Assembly: GCA_050742455.1 (NCBI GenBank)
Contig: JBOGIG010000129.1
Coordinates: forward strand, 1-17,857
Direction: 5' to 3'
Source of the DNA: JBOGIG01 sp050742455
Lineage (GTDB): Bacteria; Actinomycetota; Acidimicrobiia; Acidimicrobiales; JBOGIG01
DNA length: 17,857 nucleotides
Shown: piece by piece, positions 1 through 5,241 of the stretch
How the letters are laid out: each line of letters opens with the position of its first letter
How positions within the stretch are numbered: the first letter of the stretch is position 1
Notes under the pieces: model-generated
Told to the model about the DNA's origin: nothing
The model's input: only the letters and a program-made list of their open reading frames with translations
Database searches by the model: none
Position numbers and translations under genes: made by a program

Positions 1-563
1 CGACCCTCCACTGAAGCGAATTCCGGATCCACCGCGCCGATACGGCTGGACAGGGACTCGTGTTCGTGGGGAATGGGGGCGTCAATGGAGGAAAAGTCAT
101 AAGCATTGCCGGCCTCCTGGGCCTCGAGCACGGCCTCTTCGCTCACCTCCAGAGCTTGGGCCAATTCTGTAATCGTCGGGGAGCGACCCAATTGCTGGGA
201 CATGGTGGAGACGGACCGGTTGATCTCCAGGTACAGCTCTTGGATTCGTCTCGGCGCCCGCAGGGCCCACCCCTTGTCCCGAAAGTGACGCTTTATCTCC
301 CCCACGATGGTGTGGGTGGCATAGGTCGAAAAGGCCACGGCTCGGTCGGGATCGAAGCGGTCCACGGCCTTGACCAGGGCCATGGAGCCAACCTGGATGA
401 GATCGTCGAGGGGTTCCCCCCGATGGGCAAACCTGCGGGCTAGGTGATGGGGCAGCCACAGGTGGGCCTCGATCAGCTCGGCTCGTAGGGTCTTACTGCG
501 GGAGCGGGCAAAGTCGGCGAACTTGCCTGTGTAGTCGCGAAATGAACGCGAATCGGTTTCCAT
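1..563 (-). CDS. sigF: RNA polymerase sigma factor, SigF/SigB family (C-terminus beyond window)
   Basis: Alternative sigma factor that directs RNA polymerase to general-stress promoters. Translating from the ATG at 563 gives 187 codons with no stop before the window edge, so region 4 is missing here. Visible: region 2 with DDLIQVG (about residues 53-59), VDRFDPDRAVAFSTYA (67-82) and the -10-recognition stretch IVGEIKRHFRDKGW (86-99), then region 3 with RAPRRIQELYLEI (102-114) and LGRSPTITELAQ (125-136). These match the SigF/SigB/SpoIIAF-type family, as does the upstream anti-sigma partner. The start ATG overlaps the partner's stop by one base (TGATG, 565-561), which implies translational coupling. 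SigF and SigB are near-equivalent names; which one applies is not decided by the sequence. Family members read GTTT-N(14-15)-GGGTA promoters, and such sites occur nearby. Confidence 0.93.
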   Translation of the reverse strand, partial: METDSRSFRDYTGKFADFARSRSKTLRAELIEAHLWLPHHLARRFAHRGEPLDDLIQVGSMALVKAVDRFDPDRAVAFSTYATHTIVGEIKRHFRDKGWALRAPRRIQELYLEINRSVSTMSQQLGRSPTITELAQALEVSEEAVLEAQEAGNAYDFSSIDAPIPHEHESLSSRIGAVDPEFASVEG

Positions 564-946
564 CAGCTCTTGTCGCCGTGGTGGCGTTTGCGCAGCCAGA
601 CCACAGGACCCGGGTCGCCGCTCTCCTCGGCCCCGTGATCGTCGACCAGCGCATCGAGCAGGGCCTGGGAGAACTCAGTGGAGTGAATCTGGCCTTGGCC
701 TTCGACACGTATCGAACAAGCGTCGACCGCAAGGTAGGTGTCGTCGATCCGGTAATGCAGCTGGACCGACCCCGGCTCCCCCTCCAAGCCGATTAGGGAA
801 AAGCAGAGCTCGTCTAGGGCCAGACGTAGGTCCTCCACCTCCTCGTGGGTGAAGCCGGCGCGGGCCGACATCCCCGCTGCCACCATGCGGGCCAGGGTGA
901 TGAAACTGGGGTGGGCGGGTATTGTCAGGCACACTTCATCGGACAT
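563..946 (-). CDS. rsbW: anti-sigma factor, RsbW/UsfX-like GHKL ATPase-fold protein
   Basis: Predicted to bind and hold inactive the sigma factor encoded immediately downstream. The 127-residue product has the compact GHKL (HATPase_c) layout: helix HEEVEDLRLALDELCFSLIG (34-53) carrying the N-box Glu46, followed by short strands and a poorly conserved G-box (EGQG, 82-85). The Asn that usually coordinates Mg2+ in the N-box is replaced (Ser50). From memory, Mycobacterium UsfX likewise lacks it, so this may be lineage-typical. The start is ATG 946: a strong AGGAGGA lies at 957-951, four bases upstream. An in-frame GTG at 967 overlaps that ribosome site and is less likely. Order anti-sigma then sigma, with one-base overlap, matches the usfX-sigF layout. 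No anti-anti-sigma gene is in the window. Confidence 0.88.
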   Translation of the reverse strand: MSDEVCLTIPAHPSFITLARMVAAGMSARAGFTHEEVEDLRLALDELCFSLIGLEGEPGSVQLHYRIDDTYLAVDACSIRVEGQGQIHSTEFSQALLDALVDDHGAEESGDPGPVVWLRKRHHGDKS

Positions 947-950
947 GTGT

Positions 951-957
951 TCCTCCT
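951..957 (-). promoter_or_regulatory. Shine-Dalgarno that fixes the rsbW start
   Basis: Perfect AGGAGGA on the minus strand, four bases before ATG 946. It lies inside the extended frame that would begin at GTG 967, so it favours the shorter protein. Confidence 0.8.
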
Positions 958-1063
958 GCTTTTTCACATCTGCACCCTAGGTGGCCGCAGGCCCGATCCA
1001 TCCCCGATCGGCCTATCGTCCTCGGTCTGGGGTCCGATCCAAGTTGACCGTAGGGCCTGGCCG

Positions 1064-1092
1064 AGTTCCGACCGGATAATCTCACCGGAACT
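1064..1092. promoter_or_regulatory. inverted repeat AGTTCCG-N15-CGGAACT, operator candidate
   Basis: Perfect 7-bp arms at 1064-1070 and 1086-1092, centre-to-centre 22 bp (two helical turns). It lies in the divergent region between rsbW and the small acidic gene, directly abutting the GGGTAA at 1093-1098. The geometry suits a dimeric regulator, but no regulator can be named. Confidence 0.4.
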
Positions 1093-1098
1093 GGGTAA
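1074..1098 (+). promoter_or_regulatory. possible SigF-type promoter of the small acidic gene
   Basis: GGGTAA (1093-1098) matches the SigF/SigB -10. The -35 is weak: GGATA at 1074-1078, 14 bp upstream. Transcription would begin about three bases before ATG 1108, giving an almost leaderless mRNA. Less certain than the two other GGGTAA promoters in the window. Confidence 0.4.
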
Positions 1099-1107
1099 GA
1101 GATCGGC

Positions 1108-1308
1108 ATGACTTCACCGACCAGACCGAATGACGAGACCAAAGAAGCTGAAGAGGCTGAGGCGCAGACCACAGCCGGTGCCGATCGGGGTCCCACCGAA
1201 GCCGAAAAGCACGACGCCGAAAAGACCGAACTCGATCCGCAAGTGGTTACCCATGAAACCGAAATGATGGAGAGAGGTGCACACCAAAAGGGCGAAGGAC
1301 GCATCTAA
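1108..1308 (+). CDS. small acidic hydrophilic protein of unknown function
   Basis: The 66-residue product is rich in Glu, Thr, Ala, Lys and Asp, has no membrane segment, and should be largely disordered. The C-terminus (HETEMMERGAHQKGEGRI, 49-66) resembles, from memory, the tail of small hypothetical proteins common in actinomycetes (pattern EM..GA..KGEG.I), which supports a real gene. No function is known to me. ATG 1108 is the only usable early start; no good ribosome site precedes it, and a GGGTAA element ends ten bases upstream, so the message may be leaderless. It is divergent from rsbW-sigF and followed by a long hairpin at 1327-1367. If the GGGTAA is a real -10, this is a SigF target and plausibly a stress protein; that is inference. 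Confidence 0.65.
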   Translation: MTSPTRPNDETKEAEEAEAQTTAGADRGPTEAEKHDAEKTELDPQVVTHETEMMERGAHQKGEGRI

Positions 1309-1326
1309 CTAGTACCCGGATTAGTG

Positions 1327-1367
1327 CTCCACCTCGCCGGTGTCCCGCCCACGCCGACGAGGTGGAG
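1327..1367. terminator. long hairpin between convergent genes, terminator-like
   Basis: Perfect 10-bp arms CTCCACCTCG (1327-1336) and CGAGGTGGAG (1358-1367), with a further inner stem including one G-U pair. It lies between the ends of the convergent small acidic gene and small hydrophobic gene, so it could terminate both. There is no T-tract on either side. Confidence 0.55.
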
Positions 1368-1389
1368 ATATGGAGCCAACGCCAGGAAT

Positions 1390-1548
1390 TTACCAGCGGT
1401 ACCAGCGCCGGCCCTCACCTGCTCGAAGGCCGAAACCTATAAGCCATGCGATGAACACGATTGCGGCAATGATCCACAAGGCGTGAACTGCAAAGCCAAG
1501 GCCTCCGAAAATCAAGGCTATGAGCAAGACGATAAGTATCAAACCCAT
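1390..1548 (-). CDS. small hydrophobic membrane protein (52 aa)
   Basis: Short gene. The product begins MGLILIVLLIALIFGGLGFA, continues through a second apolar stretch (HALWIIAAIVFIAWLIGFGL, 22-41) and ends in a basic aromatic tail, GRRWYRW (46-52): two predicted membrane segments or a hairpin in the cytoplasmic membrane. This architecture matches the small 'hydrophobic protein' family of actinomycetes, which often ends in RWYRW; function unknown. ATG 1548 is preceded by GGAGGGGG, about eight bases upstream. A SigF-type promoter lies at 1603-1629 with a roughly 50-base leader, placing the gene in the predicted regulon of the adjacent sigma factor. It ends near the hairpin at 1327-1367. The opposite-strand open frame across this region looks like a shadow. 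Confidence 0.85.
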   Translation of the reverse strand: MGLILIVLLIALIFGGLGFAVHALWIIAAIVFIAWLIGFGLRAGEGRRWYRW

Positions 1549-1602
1549 GGTACGTTTCCCCCTCCGGGTGGCTGTATTGCACCCTCGCCTGTTTTCTTTT
1601 AT

Positions 1603-1629
1603 TTACCCGACGTCAGGGCGAAACCAAAC
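1603..1629 (-). promoter_or_regulatory. SigF/SigB-type promoter of the small hydrophobic gene
   Basis: Reading the minus strand: GTTTGG (1629-1624), 15-bp spacer, GGGTAA (1608-1603). This fits the known SigB/SigF consensus (GTTT, 12-15 bp, GGGTA). The predicted start is near 1597, giving a leader of about 50 bases to ATG 1548. Confidence 0.7.
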
Positions 1630-1679
1630 ATGTGGGGCGTGGCGCGTGGTGCTTGCTGCGTGCCGCAGGGCGGCGACTC

Positions 1680-1708
1680 TGCCCGTTCGGAGGGGGACCA
1701 AACGGGCA
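1680..1708. terminator. 8-bp stem hairpin downstream of the spinster-like MFS gene
   Basis: TGCCCGTT (1680-1687) pairs with AACGGGCA (1701-1708) around a 13-base loop. It lies about 85 bases past the stop of the minus-strand MFS gene and upstream of the small hydrophobic gene's promoter, a sensible place for a terminator. No T-tract follows. The rest of 1630-1792 shows nothing else convincing. Confidence 0.35.
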
Positions 1709-1792
1709 AGGCCGCCAACTGGTCGGAGACACACGATCCGACGACCACCCCCGTACCCGCTTTGTCGGGATTCAAACCCTGTGTACCGGGAT

Positions 1793-3376
1793 TCACCGGT
1801 CGGGGTAAGCACCGGCTGCCACCCGGTCGGACTCACCGGCGGAGGCCACGTCGACGGGGTAGTGGCTTCGGGCTCGAAGCAGCATGAACCCGGCGACGGC
1901 CATGGGGACGAGCATGATCAACAGGGTGTACTCCAGACCGGGTGAACCCCGGGCCGAGACGTGGGTGTGTCCGGAGCTGATGCTCGAGGCGAACCCGGCG
2001 TGGCCACTGCCCAGGGCCTGCGATACCACCCCGAACAGCAAAGGGGCGAAGGCCTGCAGGACGGTCTGAAGCAGGGTTCTCACCCCCTCGGCTCGGCCCC
2101 ACATACGCGACGGGATGACGTCGAGGCGGGCCGCGCTGAGCGGGGCGTTGGGCGCGGCCAGGGCGGCCCCGGCCACTACATAGATGGGCAGGGCGATGAG
2201 GATGGAGCCCGACAATATGGCCGGTATGAACAGTATCGAGGCCACCACGTACCCGGCCGCCCCTACCACCAGGCGGGCATTGATCTTGCCCTGGCGGATC
2301 AGGCCGTCGGCCAGGCGTCCGGCGACCAGAACTCCCACAATGGCTCCCAGCCCCACCACCACGAGGATGGCGGTGGCCGAGAACTGGCCCAGGCCATAGT
2401 GATCGCGCAGGAACAAGATGGCGAAGGTCTGCAGCCCGGAGAAGAAGAAGTACCCGAGTGAGCCGGAGACGATCAGGACGACGTTGGTCTTGACCCGGAG
2501 CACATAGCGAATGGCCTCGGCGATGTTCATGGCCGCCGGGTCGCGGCGCAGCACAATGGATTCCTTGGGTTTGAACCCCTGCTCTTTCACCTCCTTGAGC
2601 ACCGTTGCGTCAGACCGTCCTTCCTCGGCCGCTTCCGGCTCGTAGGCGTCGGGACGGGCCGCCACCATCTCGGCTGACGCAATCTCCTGTGCCCCTGGCT
2701 CAAGCCGGCTCTGTCCTCCCCGGGCAGGTTCGGGAAGGAACCGGTGCAGGGCCCAGGCCAGGGCCAGGCTGGGCACGGCCAGGATAAAAAAGGCGGCCCG
2801 CCAGTCGAGCAGGCCGGCGAATTCGCCGGCCACCAGTATGCCAAACCCGGCCCCGATCAACTCGCCGGTGATGATGAAGCCGTAGATACGTCCCCGTTCG
2901 GCCGCGGGGAACAGATCGCCGGTCAAAGACGCCACAGCCGGGGCGGCTGTGGCGGTGACTGCACCCAGGAACAACCGGGTGAGCAGCAACATCAAATAGG
3001 AAATCGACAGCCCGCTGGTGATCTGGGCCGCCCCCCATACCAGGATGGATATGGTCAGCAGACGTGTCCGACTGGTCCGATCGGTCAGGGCCCCCGAAGG
3101 GATGGTCGCCACCGCACCGACCAGCGAGGAAATGGTCACCAGCAGGCCGATCTCGGTGTTGTTGATGTGCAGTGAGCGCTCCAGCTCCACGGCCAGGGCC
3201 CCGATGGCGCCCTTGTCGGCGCTGTCCAATCCCAGGATGCAGGCCAACAAGATGACCGTGCGTCGTCGCACGGCCCCCCCCAGGTGGCTGTCAAGGCGGA
3301 CCACCCCCTGCCGGAATCCACCGGCCAACCACTCTCGGGGCCGACTCAACCCCAATCGACCCCCGACCGTGGTCAC
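1793..3376 (-). CDS. MFS transporter, spinster-like (12 TM)
   Basis: Membrane transporter of the major facilitator superfamily, substrate unknown. The N-terminal half resembles spinster-type carriers: LACILGLDSADKGAIGALA then the motif-A loop GALTDRTSRTRLL between TM2 and TM3. Apolar segments follow to TM6, then a long charged cytoplasmic loop rich in Glu, Ala and Lys (about residues 220-310), then TM7-12 with a second motif-A-like GRLADGLIRQGK. At 527 residues it is longer than a minimal 12-TM MFS protein; the central loop and N-terminal tail account for the difference. The start is uncertain: GTG 3376 has only weak upstream purines, and a GTG near codon 25 sits after a G-rich stretch. The sequence just upstream of GTG 3376 is shared with 9069-9085. 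No SigF-type promoter is apparent for it. Confidence 0.85.
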   Translation of the reverse strand: MTTVGGRLGLSRPREWLAGGFRQGVVRLDSHLGGAVRRRTVILLACILGLDSADKGAIGALAVELERSLHINNTEIGLLVTISSLVGAVATIPSGALTDRTSRTRLLTISILVWGAAQITSGLSISYLMLLLTRLFLGAVTATAAPAVASLTGDLFPAAERGRIYGFIITGELIGAGFGILVAGEFAGLLDWRAAFFILAVPSLALAWALHRFLPEPARGGQSRLEPGAQEIASAEMVAARPDAYEPEAAEEGRSDATVLKEVKEQGFKPKESIVLRRDPAAMNIAEAIRYVLRVKTNVVLIVSGSLGYFFFSGLQTFAILFLRDHYGLGQFSATAILVVVGLGAIVGVLVAGRLADGLIRQGKINARLVVGAAGYVVASILFIPAILSGSILIALPIYVVAGAALAAPNAPLSAARLDVIPSRMWGRAEGVRTLLQTVLQAFAPLLFGVVSQALGSGHAGFASSISSGHTHVSARGSPGLEYTLLIMLVPMAVAGFMLLRARSHYPVDVASAGESDRVAAGAYPDR

Positions 3377-3492
3377 CGCGCCCTGGCCCTCATGCTCGAT
3401 AGCACGGAACCCCGATCTAATTGGTTGGACATGATCCCAGGTGCTCGATCAGGTGTACCGTAATCGGATCCTTGACGGCCTGGGCCGAGCGA

Positions 3493-3518
3493 GTTTTGAC
3501 CGGCCGGATTATGGGTAA
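3493..3518 (+). promoter_or_regulatory. SigF/SigB-type promoter of the DHA2 exporter
   Basis: GTTTTG (3493-3498), 14-bp spacer, GGGTAA (3513-3518): an excellent match to the SigB/SigF consensus and the best of the three in the window. The predicted start near 3525 leaves a leader of roughly 28 bases containing GGGAG at 3543-3547. Confidence 0.75.
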
Positions 3519-3553
3519 TTTAGGGTCGTGAGACGACCAGGCGGGAGATCCCG

Positions 3554-5209
3554 ATGAGTTCAACGGGCACTGCCAATGTCGCTTCGGACGCCCTGCCGGT
3601 CTTCAAGCGGCATCGACTGGGTCTGGCCACCTTGTCATTGGTCCTCTTCCTCACCTTTCTGGACAACACGATCGTAAGCGTCACGCTGGCCAATGTTCAG
3701 TCGGATCTGCACGTGGGGGTCAGCGAGCTGCAGTGGGTGGTTAACGGATATGCCCTTACCTTTGCCGCCCTGATGCTCAGTGCTGGAACGCTCGGCGACC
3801 TGTTTGGGCGCAAGAAGGTGATGCTCGGGGGCGTGGTCATTTTCTGTCTCGGGTCCTTGCTGGCCGCACTGGCCCCCAATGCCAATACCTTGGTGGCGGG
3901 CCGGGTCATCATGGGAATCGGGGCGGCGGCATCGGAGCCGGGGACGCTCTCGATGATCCGCCAGATGTATACCGACCGCACCGATCGGGCTCGTGCGCTC
4001 GGGGTGTGGACGGCGGTGTCGGGTTTGGCTCTGGCCATGGGACCGGTCATCGGGGGGGCGTTGGTCGGGGTGTGGACCTGGCGGGCCGTTTTCTGGTTCA
4101 ACGTCTTTTTCGGTCTCATCGCCCTGATTGGGGCGGCATGGGTGTTGCCCGAGAGCTCCGACCCGGTGAACAAGCGCTTGGACATCCCTGGGTTTGTTCT
4201 CGGGGCGTCGGCGGTGGCCGGGGCCAGCATCGCCGTGATCATGGGGGAGACGGCCGGATATGGGACGTGGTGGATCGGGTTGCTCTTCGGTTTGAGCCTC
4301 CTGGCCGCCGTCGGATTCGTACTGTTCGAACGCCGAGCGGCCAATCCCGTCCTAGATGTGAAGTACTTTCGCAAGCCGTCATTCAGCGGGTCCAACTTTG
4401 TGGCCTTTGCCACCTATTTCGGCGTCTTTTCGATTTTCTTTTTCGTGGCCCTCTTCTTGGAAGTAGTGGCGTCCCAGTCCCCGTACTCCCTCGCCCTCGA
4501 TTTCCTGCCCATGGCGGCGGGTATGGTCCTGGCCTCGATCCTGACCGGGCGATGGGTGGCCTCGGTCGGTCCCCGGATCCCCATGGCGCTCGGCAGTGCG
4601 CTCGCCGCGGTGGGCATCTTTTTGACCAATGCCGTGATCTCGCCCAAGTCAGGGTTCGATCCCTTGGGCTGGACCCTCCTGCTGGCCGGGGTGGGGTTCG
4701 GCATGGCCATGGTGCCGGTGACCTCGGCTGCCCTGTCGGCCATCCCGTCCCGACACTCAGGCATGGCCGCGTCGTGCACCAACACCAGTCGGGAGTTGGG
4801 CGCCGTGGCCGGGGTGGCTGTGCTCGGATCGGTGGTAAACGGTCAACTGACGGTGAACCTTGCCCATCGCCTGACCGCCCTCGGCATCCCTCAGCAGTTT
4901 CAGAACCTGGTCATCACCGCGGTGACTACCGGATCGGTCAGCCAGAAGGCCGCCGCCGTGCAGGGTAACAAGTCGATTCAGGTCATCGTCGACAAGGTGA
5001 CCAAGGCCGCTTACTCCGCCTTTGCCCAGGGGCTGGACTACTCGCTGCTGGCTGCGGGCGCCCTCATGGTGCTAGCCACGATCGTGGCCATGATAACCAT
5101 CCGGGTGCCCCGCCCTGGGGCCAAGGCCGAGGGTGTTCGGATGCCTCGTCTGTTCGTCTCCCATCATGATTTCGACGACAGCGACGCGGGCATCGCGGCC
5201 GCGCACTGA
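3554..5209 (+). CDS. MFS multidrug exporter, DHA2 (EmrB/QacA) family, 14 TM
   Basis: Proton-driven efflux carrier of the DHA2 family in the cytoplasmic membrane; actual substrates are unknown. Signature motifs appear in order: D1 with LDNTIVSVTLANVQSDL (36-52, Asp37), motif A GDLFGRKKVM (81-90), motif B around RVIMGIGAAASEP (117-129), and the exporter motif C with GPVIGGALVG (163-172). At 551 residues it matches the usual 14-TM length, with the long loop before the last TM (about 440-500) typical of this family. ATG 3554 is supported by GGGAG six bases upstream. The strong SigF-type promoter at 3493-3518 suggests stress-induced export. It is divergent from the spinster-like MFS gene and converges on the antiporter gene with only 32 bases between. 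Confidence 0.93.
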   Translation: MSSTGTANVASDALPVFKRHRLGLATLSLVLFLTFLDNTIVSVTLANVQSDLHVGVSELQWVVNGYALTFAALMLSAGTLGDLFGRKKVMLGGVVIFCLGSLLAALAPNANTLVAGRVIMGIGAAASEPGTLSMIRQMYTDRTDRARALGVWTAVSGLALAMGPVIGGALVGVWTWRAVFWFNVFFGLIALIGAAWVLPESSDPVNKRLDIPGFVLGASAVAGASIAVIMGETAGYGTWWIGLLFGLSLLAAVGFVLFERRAANPVLDVKYFRKPSFSGSNFVAFATYFGVFSIFFFVALFLEVVASQSPYSLALDFLPMAAGMVLASILTGRWVASVGPRIPMALGSALAAVGIFLTNAVISPKSGFDPLGWTLLLAGVGFGMAMVPVTSAALSAIPSRHSGMAASCTNTSRELGAVAGVAVLGSVVNGQLTVNLAHRLTALGIPQQFQNLVITAVTTGSVSQKAAAVQGNKSIQVIVDKVTKAAYSAFAQGLDYSLLAAGALMVLATIVAMITIRVPRPGAKAEGVRMPRLFVSHHDFDDSDAGIAAAH

Positions 5210-5241
5210 GGCTCACCTGGATCTGTAGGGACCACCCGGTC

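Noticed and set aside
1755..1800. tRNA-like T-loop sequence (GGGATTCAAACC)
   Set aside because: The loop lacks the conserved TTC order, no acceptor or anticodon arm can be built, and part of it overlaps the MFS gene end.
1324..1887. Plus-strand open frame of 187 codons
   Set aside because: It is antisense to the small hydrophobic gene and its promoter, has Cys/Pro-rich unfamiliar composition and no ribosome site.
3697..4413. Minus-strand 238-codon frame
   Set aside because: It is a mirror of the DHA2 exporter, with no domain and shadow-type composition (Thr/Arg/Pro rich).
5210..5241. Terminator between the DHA2 exporter and the antiporter
   Set aside because: Only a 4-bp stem could be built in the 32-base gap; not distinguishable from chance.
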